NCBI GenBank assembly: GCA_039916225.1
Contig: JBDSLU010000175.1
Location: 1-7,627, forward strand
Direction of reading: 5' to 3'
Length of the DNA stretch: 7,627 bases
DNA from: JBDSLU01 sp039916225
GTDB lineage: Bacteria; Acidobacteriota; Vicinamibacteria; Vicinamibacterales; Vicinamibacteraceae
This document shows positions 1 through 5,439 of this stretch, piece after piece. Position 1 is the first letter of the stretch. Every line of letters begins with the position of its first letter. A program made the translations under genes and the position numbers. The notes beneath the pieces were generated by a model that saw only the letters and a list, made by a program, of their open reading frames with translations, did not search any database and was not told the DNA's origin.

Positions 1-1
1 G

Positions 2-376
2 CACTCGCCGCTGGTCGTCACCGGCTGGTCGATGGCGCTCGGCACGCTGTTCTACCTGCCCTACGCCGCACCGGGCCTGCTCGCAGTCGACTGGCGGCAG
101 GTGAGCGCCGGCGCCTGGCTCGGCACCAGCCTGTCGGCGCTGCTCGCGCTCAACCTGTCCTACGTGCTGTGGAATACCGCCGTGCAGCGGATCGGCAGCT
201 CGCAGACGGCGATCTTCTCCAACCTGATCCCGGTCGCCGCGGTCGGAACCGCGGCGGTGTGGCTGCACGAGCCGATCGACCGATGGAAGGGCATCGGCGC
301 GGCGCTGATCGTCGCCGGTCTCGTCGCCGCGACGCGGTTCGGTGGCGCCCGCGGCGCCATCCCCTGCGAGGAATAG
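2..376 (+). CDS. DMT-superfamily (EamA) transporter, C-terminal part (5' end outside window)
   Basis: The reading frame is open from the left edge to a TAG at 374-376, so the start lies outside the window; the internal ATG at 32 is not a convincing start. About 124 residues are visible. They form roughly four hydrophobic segments, around WSMALGTLFYLPYAA, a longer one ending LSYVLWNTAV, IFSNLIPVAAVGTAAVWL, and GIGAALIVAGLVAATRF. The stretch from AVQRIGSSQTAIFSNLIPV to the final helix after a WLHEPID turn matches the second EamA repeat of ten-helix drug/metabolite transporters, which move small metabolites across the inner membrane. The substrate cannot be told from sequence. The final dozen residues after ATRF are a hydrophilic tail. 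The gene is convergent with the next one, with only 4 bp between the stop codons, so there is no room for a separate terminator. The family call is strong; the specificity is unknown. Confidence 0.88.
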   Translation, partial: HSPLVVTGWSMALGTLFYLPYAAPGLLAVDWRQVSAGAWLGTSLSALLALNLSYVLWNTAVQRIGSSQTAIFSNLIPVAAVGTAAVWLHEPIDRWKGIGAALIVAGLVAATRFGGARGAIPCEE

Positions 377-380
377 CGGG

Positions 381-824
381 TCAGGCGTCGCCGATGCGAG
401 CCGGCGCGAGGCGGCAACGGCGCTCCGTCCAGCGCCCGTAGACGCGCGCCACGCCAACGCCGGGCCGGGCCGGGCTCAGGTGAAACACGTCGACCTGGTC
501 GCGCGTCGGCGACCCCTCGCGCGGATCGTGCAGGACGATCCGCAGGTGCCCGCCGACCACGAAGACGTAGTCCCACCGCTGCTTGTGCTGGTGCCACGCG
601 CTGATGGCCTGTCCGCGCAGGGCGACGTGGATCGCCTGCTGCACCGTGCCGTCGACGAATGCCCAGTCGGGCCGGTAGAGCTCGGTCGTGATGCCGTTGC
701 CGGTGACGATGTTGCGGACTTCCCGCACCTTGGCGCCGTCGATCAGGGCCCGCCGCACGACCCAGTCGCGGTCGATGTGCGCATCGTCCTTACGCGCCAC
801 GCTCGGCGTGTCGTCCGTCGACAT
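381..824 (-). CDS. RmlC-like cupin (dTDP-4-dehydrorhamnose 3,5-epimerase-like), C-terminus atypical or truncated
   Basis: This 147-residue protein has the N-terminal and core pattern of short RmlC-like sugar epimerases. The entry segment LIDGAKVREV lies at residues 27-36, the histidine-rich strand AWHQHK at 76-81, and the following DYVFVVGGHLRIVLHD strand pair at 85-100, then RE-SPT at 102-107. Family members are nucleotide-sugar 3,5-epimerases or related cupins. From about residue 119 onward the sequence (arginine-rich, ending RIGDA) no longer resembles the expected valine/proline-rich strand with its WHG-type motif, and the usual last 40-50 residues are missing. The break falls on a (CGGGC)3 repeat at 461-475. 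The ATG start lies 2 bp after the FKBP stop codon and has no clear Shine-Dalgarno, so translation is probably coupled to FKBP. Whether it is an active epimerase is doubtful. No other rhamnose-pathway gene is in the window. Confidence 0.72.
   Translation of the reverse strand: MSTDDTPSVARKDDAHIDRDWVVRRALIDGAKVREVRNIVTGNGITTELYRPDWAFVDGTVQQAIHVALRGQAISAWHQHKQRWDYVFVVGGHLRIVLHDPREGSPTRDQVDVFHLSPARPGVGVARVYGRWTERRCRLAPARIGDA
461..475. repeat. (CGGGC)3 short tandem repeat inside the RmlC-like gene
   Basis: Three perfect head-to-tail copies of CGGGC lie at 461-465, 466-470 and 471-475. On the minus strand they encode most of the S-P-A-R-P-G segment, the last residues that still fit the epimerase family. 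A 5-bp unit in a coding sequence is frameshift-prone because gain or loss of one copy changes frame. Confidence 0.9.
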
Positions 825-826
825 CG

Positions 827-1279
827 TCAGTCGGTGACGCTGATCAGCTCGATCTCGAACACGATCCAGGCATTGGGGGCGACGAGGCTGTTGCCGGCCG
901 AGCCGTAGGCCAGCGACGGCGGGACGGTCAACCGGCGCACGCCGCCGGCCCGCATCCCCTGGACGCCCTGCTCGAACCCGGGAATCACGGCGTTGGTGGC
1001 CTGCCGGAAGTCCAGCGTCCGGCCGAAGTCGCGCGAGCCCTGCAGGCGGGTACCGCGGCCGTCCGGCCCGGCGGGATCATAGGCGTAGAGGGTGTAGTGC
1101 AGCACCAGCAGCTTGGTGCCGGTGGCTTCGGCGCCCGTGCCGACCGTCACGTCCACGATCTGCAACGTCGCCGGGCCCTGAGGCGGCTGCGGCGTCGGGG
1201 TGGTCGGGTTGTCGTCGCTGCCGCCGCAGGCGGTGACAGCGAGGGCGAGCATCAGGGCAAGGAGGGATCGGCGCAGCAC
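827..1279 (-). CDS. FKBP-type peptidyl-prolyl cis-trans isomerase, predicted lipoprotein
   Basis: From the GTG at 1279 the product has 150 residues. It begins with a lipoprotein signal (M-LRRSLLALMLALAVTAC, Cys18 with lipobox V-T-A-C), then a Gly/Asp-Asn and Thr/Pro-rich spacer of about 20 residues, then one FKBP domain. The domain is recognised by LLVLHYTLY, AVIPGFEQGVQGMRAGG, LTVPPSLAYG and the last strand IVFEIELISV. FKBPs catalyse prolyl isomerisation; this one should sit lipid-anchored facing the periplasm and help protein folding. Compared with FKBP12, the Phe36-Asp37 pair aligns with Leu-Gln and Trp59 with Phe, while the Tyr82- and Phe99-equivalents are kept, so activity could be weak. 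An upstream ATG at 1315 is in frame, but the GTG has AAGGA 5 nt upstream and gives a normal-length signal peptide, so I prefer it. It is the first gene of a coupled pair with the RmlC-like gene. Confidence 0.9.
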   Translation of the reverse strand: MLRRSLLALMLALAVTACGGSDDNPTTPTPQPPQGPATLQIVDVTVGTGAEATGTKLLVLHYTLYAYDPAGPDGRGTRLQGSRDFGRTLDFRQATNAVIPGFEQGVQGMRAGGVRRLTVPPSLAYGSAGNSLVAPNAWIVFEIELISVTD

Positions 1280-1284
1280 GGAAT

Positions 1285-1289
1285 TCCTT
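1285..1289 (-). promoter_or_regulatory. Shine-Dalgarno AAGGA for the FKBP lipoprotein
   Basis: Read on the minus strand, AAGGA lies 5 nt before the GTG at 1279. The alternative ATG at 1315 has only a G-rich stretch directly abutting it, with no usable spacing. This site therefore decides the start in favour of GTG. Confidence 0.6.
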
Positions 1290-1313
1290 CGGATCGGGAC
1301 AGGAGGCCGGTCC

Positions 1314-1319
1314 ATCCTA
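1314..1319 (-). promoter_or_regulatory. Possible -10 element (TAGGAT) for the FKBP/RmlC-like pair
   Basis: On the minus strand TAGGAT matches the sigma-70 -10 consensus at 4 of 6 positions, about 35 nt upstream of the preferred GTG. No recognisable -35 hexamer lies 16-18 nt further upstream. It overlaps the alternative ATG at 1315; if it is real, that ATG would not be in the transcript. This is weak evidence only. Confidence 0.22.
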
Positions 1320-1344
1320 TCCCGAGTCCCCGCGCACGGCCGCG

Positions 1345-1373
1345 TTGCCCGCCGCCAGCGGGACTGCTAGGCT
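1345..1373 (+). promoter_or_regulatory. Possible sigma-70-type promoter for the DUF4380-like gene
   Basis: TTGCCC at 1345-1350 (4/6 to TTGACA) is followed after exactly 17 nt by TAGGCT at 1368-1373 (3/6 to TATAAT). Transcription would start near 1380, leaving a leader of about 38 nt that holds the ribosome-binding site. It lies in the divergent gap between FKBP and this gene, where a promoter is expected. The hexamers are imperfect, so confidence is modest. Confidence 0.35.
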
Positions 1374-1405
1374 GTCTCGGCTCGCGCGGACGGGTCGCGC
1401 ATATC

Positions 1406-1412
1406 GAGGGAG
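1406..1412 (+). promoter_or_regulatory. Ribosome-binding site GAGGGAG deciding the GTG start at 1418
   Basis: This purine-rich stretch ends 5 nt before GTG 1418-1420. The same frame stays open far upstream, to beyond 1100, but that part runs antisense through the FKBP gene and reads as arginine-rich noise. This site and the onset of family-like sequence both place the start at 1418. Confidence 0.6.
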
Positions 1413-1417
1413 CGGAC

Positions 1418-2323
1418 GTGGACAAGGTCACCTGGCACAACCTGCCAAACTGCCTGAAGATCACCAACGGTGACGCCGAGCTGATCGTCACGACCGACGT
1501 CGGCCCGCGCATCGTCGAGTACCGACTGGCCGGCGGCGACAACATCCTCGGCGGCTCGCCCGGCGTCCTCGACAAGCCCAACCAATGGCAGCTCTGGGCC
1601 GGCCACCGCATCTGGATCGGCCCCGAACATCCGGTCCGCAGCTACGGCCCCGACAACGGTCCGATCGGTCACATGCCGGAAGGCCCGCGCGGCGTGAAGC
1701 TGATGCAGCCGGTCGAGCCGACGACGCACGTCCAGAAGGAGCTGGTCGTCACGCTGGACGAGCATGGGCCGGGCGTCACCATCGAGCATCGCCTGACCAA
1801 CCGCGGCACCACGCCAACCGAGCTGGCCACATGGGGCCTGACGATCATGAACGGCAACGGCACCGCGATCCTGCCGCAGGAGCCGTTCAAGCGCCACGAG
1901 GACGAGTTCCTGCCGGCCCGTCCGCTCGTGCTGTGGCACTACACCGACCTGTCCGACCCGCGCTGGCAGCACGGCCCGCGCTTCCTGCGCCTGACCGGCG
2001 ACGCGTCGAAGTCGACGCCGCAGAAGGTCGGCATCATGAACAAGGTCGGCTGGGTCGCTTACGCGCGCCAGGGCCTGCTGTTCGTGAAGCGGATCCCCTA
2101 CGACCCGAAGGCCACCTACACCGATCACGGCTCGAACACCGAGGTCTACACGGAGGCGGCGTTCTTCGAAGTGGAAAGCCTCGGGCCGCTGATGAAGCTC
2201 GTGCCCGGGCAGACGGCGATGCACAAGGAGCGCTGGTTCCTGTTCTCGGGTGTGACGATCCCGAAGGACGACGCCGAGCTCGAGAAGACGCTGGCGCCGA
2301 TCATCGCCAAGACAACGGCCTGA
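1418..2323 (+). CDS. DUF4380-like protein, galactose-mutarotase-like fold, function unknown
   Basis: The product has 301 residues, with no signal peptide or membrane segment, so it is probably cytosolic. The N-terminus (ITNGDAELIVTTDVGPRI, about residues 15-32) is a beta-rich opening. It is followed by a conserved-looking aromatic core: QWQLWAGHRIWIGPEHPVR at 56-74 and YGPDNGPI at 76-83. Later come QPVEPTTHVQKEL, a strand ending WGLTIMNGNGTAILP, PLVLWHYTDLSDPRW, the FVKR segment and a final ERWFLF. This pattern resembles bacterial proteins annotated as DUF4380 or as having a galactose-mutarotase-like beta-sandwich, a fold that usually binds or isomerises sugars. No specific substrate or reaction can be assigned. 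It stands alone: it is divergent from FKBP, and the next gene starts about 60 bp downstream with its own possible -10. The open frame and family pattern are clear; the function is not. Confidence 0.82.
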   Translation: MDKVTWHNLPNCLKITNGDAELIVTTDVGPRIVEYRLAGGDNILGGSPGVLDKPNQWQLWAGHRIWIGPEHPVRSYGPDNGPIGHMPEGPRGVKLMQPVEPTTHVQKELVVTLDEHGPGVTIEHRLTNRGTTPTELATWGLTIMNGNGTAILPQEPFKRHEDEFLPARPLVLWHYTDLSDPRWQHGPRFLRLTGDASKSTPQKVGIMNKVGWVAYARQGLLFVKRIPYDPKATYTDHGSNTEVYTEAAFFEVESLGPLMKLVPGQTAMHKERWFLFSGVTIPKDDAELEKTLAPIIAKTTA

Positions 2324-2349
2324 CGCTCGGCTGCCCATGGACCGAGACG

Positions 2350-2355
2350 TATGCT
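2350..2355 (+). promoter_or_regulatory. Possible -10 element (TATGCT) upstream of the small gene/nucleotidyltransferase pair
   Basis: TATGCT matches TATAAT at 4 of 6 positions and lies 30 bp upstream of the GTG at 2385, in the gap after the DUF4380-like stop. No good -35 hexamer is present at 16-18 nt. If used, the in-frame ATG at 2337 would be upstream of the transcript, which supports the later GTG start. Confidence 0.22.
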
Positions 2356-2384
2356 TGAGCGTGCCTCTCCGGCCGGACTATCCA

Positions 2385-2564
2385 GTGCGCAAGACGACCC
2401 TCGAACGCCAGGGCAAAGAGCACGACGTCCGGGATCTCACCCCGGCGGATCGGATGGCGATGGTCTGGACGCTGTCAGTGCAGGCCTGGCAGTTCAAGGA
2501 ACCGACGGGCGATGAACCCAGACTTCGCCGACATATTGTCCGCACTGTCCGCGGCCGGCGTTGA
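2385..2564 (+). CDS. Small basic protein of unknown function, overlapping the nucleotidyltransferase gene
   Basis: From GTG 2385 the product has 59 residues. Its core reads DLTPADRMAMVWTLSVQAW, then FKEPTGDEPRLRRHIVR, ending in a basic tail. I do not know a named function. Short proteins with the same layout (L-S/T-PA-DR, W-x-L, Q/D-AW-x-F, E-PRL-RH-VR) occur from memory directly upstream of, and overlapping, small nucleotidyltransferase genes, as here, where the overlap is 53 bp. That arrangement suggests the two products act together, possibly as a toxin-antitoxin-like or regulatory pair, but this is inference. The frame extends up to ATG 2337, but the residues before GTG 2385 do not look conserved and a possible -10 lies among them. 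No clear Shine-Dalgarno precedes either start, so the exact start is uncertain. Confidence 0.6.
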   Translation: MRKTTLERQGKEHDVRDLTPADRMAMVWTLSVQAWQFKEPTGDEPRLRRHIVRTVRGRR

Positions 2565-2781
2565 GTTCCTGATCGTCGGAGCGCACGCGCTGGCGGCCCA
2601 CGGCGTGCCACGCGCCACGGGCGATCTGGACATCTGGGTTCGGCCGACCCCCGAGAACGCTGCCCGAGCCCTTCGTGCTCTGGCGACGTTCGGTGCGCCA
2701 TTGGCCGACCCGTCGGTCGACGACCTCACCCAGCCCGACCTCGCCGACTTGGCGCTGCTCGACGAGGCCGATCATGAATGA
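2512..2781 (+). CDS. Minimal nucleotidyltransferase-fold protein with an internal deletion (probably inactive)
   Basis: The product has 89 residues. Residues 1-55 fit the N-terminus of small nucleotidyltransferase-fold proteins related to the AbiEii/DUF6036 groups: FLIVGAHALAAHG at 19-31, then R34-A-T-G37 and the DxD metal-binding pair D38-L-D40 in GDLDIWV. Family members are usually about 140-180 residues. Here the sequence jumps from DDLTQPDL straight to DLADLALLDE, which is what normally forms the extreme C-terminus, and the frame ends properly at TGA 2779-2781. The middle, which should carry the third catalytic Asp (an IDIL-type strand), is absent. The simplest reading is an in-frame deletion of about 60 codons at a GACCTCG microhomology around 2739. 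AAGGA lies 11 nt before the ATG, inside the overlapping upstream gene. It is probably non-catalytic, though it may still bind a partner. Confidence 0.75.
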   Translation: MNPDFADILSALSAAGVEFLIVGAHALAAHGVPRATGDLDIWVRPTPENAARALRALATFGAPLADPSVDDLTQPDLADLALLDEADHE

Positions 2782-2802
2782 CGCAGCCGGTGCTGGCCTG
2801 CC

Positions 2803-2982
2803 TCACTGCGATTCGACCTTGTAGTTCCAACCGGGCTGCCACGACCAGGGCGCGCTGATCACCTGCGCGAGGGGCACGCCCCGCAGCAGGTGCTCGAGGG
2901 CGTAGAACGTTGCGCGGTGGCCGATGACGAGAAGCGAGCCGCCGGGATGCGCGACCGACGCATCCGCGAACCACGCCGAGAC
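2803..2982 (-). pseudogene. Histidine phosphatase (phosphoglycerate-mutase-like) C-terminal remnant
   Basis: Reading on the minus strand, about 60 residues match the C-terminal end of histidine phosphatases. The motif LLVIGHRATFYALEHLL carries the second catalytic-site His (in IGHR). It is followed by RGVPLAQVISAPW and WQPGWNY, typical of the last strand and tail of one bacterial subgroup. The N-terminal RHG motif with the phospho-accepting His is missing. No ATG, GTG or TTG precedes the conserved part in a sensible position. The frame extends to 3102, but that upstream part overlaps the HAD gene antisense-free in another frame and reads as noise. The remnant starts within about 25 bp of the HAD stop codon, so a deletion probably fused the two. 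It is almost certainly not a functional enzyme. Confidence 0.72.
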
Positions 2983-3004
2983 GCCCGCCGGCTGTGGCGT
3001 TCGC

Positions 3005-3508
3005 TCAGACTGGCTGCATGAGCCGCCGAACCAGCGCCGGCAGATCGGGGAGGCTCTCGATCGTGTAGGTCGGCAACGCGGCGCAGGGACGATCGTCGTC
3101 ACTGCGGTAGACGTCGCCCGCGAGCCAGACGCTGCGGATACCGGCGCCGTTGGCGCCGGCCACGTCGGTGTTCAGCTGATTGCCGACGAAGAGCACGTCG
3201 GCGGGCGCACAGCCGCAGCGGGCCAGTGCATAGGTGAAAAATCGCGCCGACGGCTTGCGGGCGCAGGCGTCGGTCGAGGTGATCACCCACGAGAACACGC
3301 CGTCGAGGCCGGCCCGCGTCAGCCAGGCGCGGACGTGGCGCTCGTCGCCTTCTCGCGTGTTCGCCCACACCGCCAGCGGCACCGTGATGGCCGCCAGCGC
3401 CTCGCGCACGCCAGGCATCAGGTGGGCAGGACGATCGTCGAGCGGGATGTCACGATCCCGGCGCTCGTCCATCAGTGTGTGGCCCCAATCGAGGGCCACC
3501 ACCGTCAC
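3005..3508 (-). CDS. HAD-superfamily hydrolase (small, cap-poor)
   Basis: From GTG 3508 the product is 167 residues and carries the four HAD motifs in order: motif I VVALDWGHTLMD with nucleophile D7, motif II AVWANT with T51, motif III K85 in CARKPS, and motif IV VLFVGNQLNTDVAGANGAG with D115. HAD enzymes are mostly phosphatases acting on small phosphorylated metabolites. The position two after the nucleophile, normally the acid/base Asp, is Gly, and motif IV has VGN rather than VGD, so the reaction may differ from a standard phosphatase. There is little room for a cap domain (about 35 residues between motifs I and II). The start lies 47 bp downstream of the typA stop on the same strand, so it is probably co-transcribed with typA. 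Ribosome binding is weak (GAGAGA about 12 nt upstream); two further in-frame GTG codons at residues 3-4 are alternatives. Confidence 0.85.
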   Translation of the reverse strand: MTVVALDWGHTLMDERRDRDIPLDDRPAHLMPGVREALAAITVPLAVWANTREGDERHVRAWLTRAGLDGVFSWVITSTDACARKPSARFFTYALARCGCAPADVLFVGNQLNTDVAGANGAGIRSVWLAGDVYRSDDDRPCAALPTYTIESLPDLPALVRRLMQPV

Positions 3509-3555
3509 CGCCGCCGGTCTCTCGATCGCCGGCGTCGCCTCGGCCGTCTGCGGCA

Positions 3556-5376
3556 CTACTCGAGGCTCTTCTTCGGGCGCTGGTTGGCGACCAGGATCTT
3601 CTTGCGCAGCCGGATGCTCTTCGGCGTGATCTCGACCAGCTCGTCGTCGTTGATGAACTCGATCGCCTGCTCGAGCGACAGCTTCTTCGGCGGAATCAGA
3701 CGGATCGCTTCGTCGGCACCCGACGAGCGCATGTTCGTCTGCTTCTTCTCCTTGGTGATGTTGACGTCCATGTCGGCCTGGCGCGCGTTCTCGCCGATGA
3801 TCATGCCTTCGTAGACCTCGGTCGCCGGGTCGATGAAGATTTCGCCGCGGTCCTGCAGGTTGGCGATGGCGAACGCCGTCGAGACGCCGACGCGATCGGA
3901 GACCAGCACGCCCTCGGCGCGGGCCGCAATCGGACCATGCCACGGCTCCCAGCCGGCGAAGAGATGGTTCATGATGCCGGTGCCGCGCGTGTCGGTGAGG
4001 AACTGCGACCGGAACCCGATCAGGCCCCGCGACGGGATGCGGAACTCGAGGCGGACGCGGCCGCTGCCGTTGTTCACCATCCGCGTCGGCGTGCCGCGAC
4101 GCACGCCCATGCTGGCGATGACGACGCCCTGGAAGTCCTCCGGCACGTCGATGACGACGTCCTCGACGGGTTCGACCTTGCCCTGCGGCGTGTCCTTGGT
4201 GACGATCTCCGGCCGCGACACCTGGATCTCGAAGTTCTCGCGCCGCATCATCTCGATGAGGATGGCGAGCTGGAGCTCGCCGCGGCCGACCACTTTGATC
4301 GCCTCGGGCGAGCCGGTGTCTTCGCAGCGGATCGAGACGTTGCCAATCAGCTCCTTGTCGAGCCGATCGCGCAGGTTGCGCGAGGTGACGTACTGGCCCT
4401 CGCGGCCGGCCAGCGGCGACGTGTTGACCCCGAAGACCATCGAGACGGTCGGCTCGTCGATCGCAACCGGCGGAATCGGCATCGGGTTCAGCGGATCGGT
4501 GACCGTCTCGCCGATGGTGATGTTCTCGACGCCGGCCAGGCAGACGATCTCGCCGGCGGACGCCTCGGTGATGTCGACGCGCTTGAGCCCGTCGAAGGTG
4601 AAGAGCTTGGTGACCTTCGTCTGCTGCGTCGCGCCATCGAGCTTGGCCACGACGACAGGGTCGCCCAGCTTGACCCGGCCGTTGAAGATGCGGCCGATGG
4701 CGATGCGCCCGAGGTATTCGCTCGAGTCGAGGTTGGCGATCAGGATCTGCAGCGGATGATCGACGACGCCGTGCGGCGGCGGGATGTGTTCGATGATGGC
4801 GTCGAACAGCGGCCGCAGATCGGTGCCCGGCGTCGCCAGGTCCAGCGTCGAGGTCCCGGCCCGCGCGTTGGTGTAGACGACCGGAAAGTCGAGCTGATCC
4901 TCGGTGGCGTCGAGGTCGATGAAGAGGTCATAGACCTCGTTCAGCACTTCCTTCACGCGCGCGTCGGGTCGATCAATCTTGTTGATGATCACGGCCGGCG
5001 TCAGCCGCCGCTCCAGCGCCTTGCGCAGCACGAAGCGCGTCTGCGGCAGCGGCCCTTCCGAGGCATCGACCAGCAGCAGGATGCCGTCGACCATCGACAG
5101 CGTCCGCTCGACCTCGCCACCGAAATCGGCGTGGCCCGGCGTGTCGACGATGTTGATCATGTGGTCCTTGTAGTGGACCGCCGTGTTCTTCGCCAGGATG
5201 GTGATGCCGCGCTCGCGCTCCAGGTCGGTGTTGTCCATGGCGCGCTCGGCGACGCGCTCGTTGGAGCGGAAGATGCCGCTCTGGTGGAGCAGGGCATCGA
5301 CCAACGTGGTCTTGCCGTGATCGACGTGCGCGACGATGGCGATATTGCGGATGGCGGGATTGGCGACAGGACGCAT
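3556..5376 (-). CDS. typA: Translational GTPase TypA/BipA
   Basis: The product has 606 residues, the usual family length. TypA/BipA is a ribosome-binding GTPase of the EF-G/LepA group that supports 50S assembly and stress or low-temperature growth. The G domain shows G1 AHVDHGKTT (16-24), G2 RGITI (56-60), G3 DTPGH (78-82), G4 NKID (132-135) and a G5 region TNARAG (169-174), where many homologues have an SA pair. The beta-barrel domain II follows (LGRIAIGRIFNGRVKLGD), then domain III (GRGELQLAILIEMMRREN), domain V (EPVEDVVIDVPEDFQG) and the TypA-specific C-terminal domain with KEKKQTNMRSSGADEA and DDELVEITPKSIRLRKK. The frame stays open up to an ATG at 5460, but a good -10 element at 5440-5445 lies inside that extension, and family resemblance begins just after M at 5376. 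It is followed closely by the HAD gene on the same strand. Confidence 0.97.
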   Translation of the reverse strand: MRPVANPAIRNIAIVAHVDHGKTTLVDALLHQSGIFRSNERVAERAMDNTDLERERGITILAKNTAVHYKDHMINIVDTPGHADFGGEVERTLSMVDGILLLVDASEGPLPQTRFVLRKALERRLTPAVIINKIDRPDARVKEVLNEVYDLFIDLDATEDQLDFPVVYTNARAGTSTLDLATPGTDLRPLFDAIIEHIPPPHGVVDHPLQILIANLDSSEYLGRIAIGRIFNGRVKLGDPVVVAKLDGATQQTKVTKLFTFDGLKRVDITEASAGEIVCLAGVENITIGETVTDPLNPMPIPPVAIDEPTVSMVFGVNTSPLAGREGQYVTSRNLRDRLDKELIGNVSIRCEDTGSPEAIKVVGRGELQLAILIEMMRRENFEIQVSRPEIVTKDTPQGKVEPVEDVVIDVPEDFQGVVIASMGVRRGTPTRMVNNGSGRVRLEFRIPSRGLIGFRSQFLTDTRGTGIMNHLFAGWEPWHGPIAARAEGVLVSDRVGVSTAFAIANLQDRGEIFIDPATEVYEGMIIGENARQADMDVNITKEKKQTNMRSSGADEAIRLIPPKKLSLEQAIEFINDDELVEITPKSIRLRKKILVANQRPKKSLE

Positions 5377-5414
5377 CAGGAGCTCAGGGTTTTCTTGGGA
5401 CACACTCGGACCGG

Positions 5415-5429
5415 CCGCGGATGCCGCGG
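5415..5429 (-). promoter_or_regulatory. Perfect 6-bp hairpin in the typA leader
   Basis: CCGCGG, a 3-nt spacer, and CCGCGG again form a perfect 6-bp GC stem with a 3-nt loop. It would sit near the 5' end of the typA transcript, about 40 nt before the start codon, if transcription begins near 5433. A stabilising 5' hairpin is plausible. In GC-rich DNA such a structure can also arise by chance. Confidence 0.35.
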
Positions 5430-5439
5430 GGAACCGTTC

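Noticed and set aside
1097..1417. Upstream extension of the DUF4380-like frame
   Set aside because: It runs antisense through the FKBP gene, is Arg/Gly-rich, and a ribosome-binding site precedes GTG 1418.
1367..2338. Minus-strand open frame (323 residues) opposite the DUF4380-like gene
   Set aside because: Arg/Val/Asp-rich composition typical of antisense frames; no motif, and the plus frame has family-like sequence with a ribosome-binding site.
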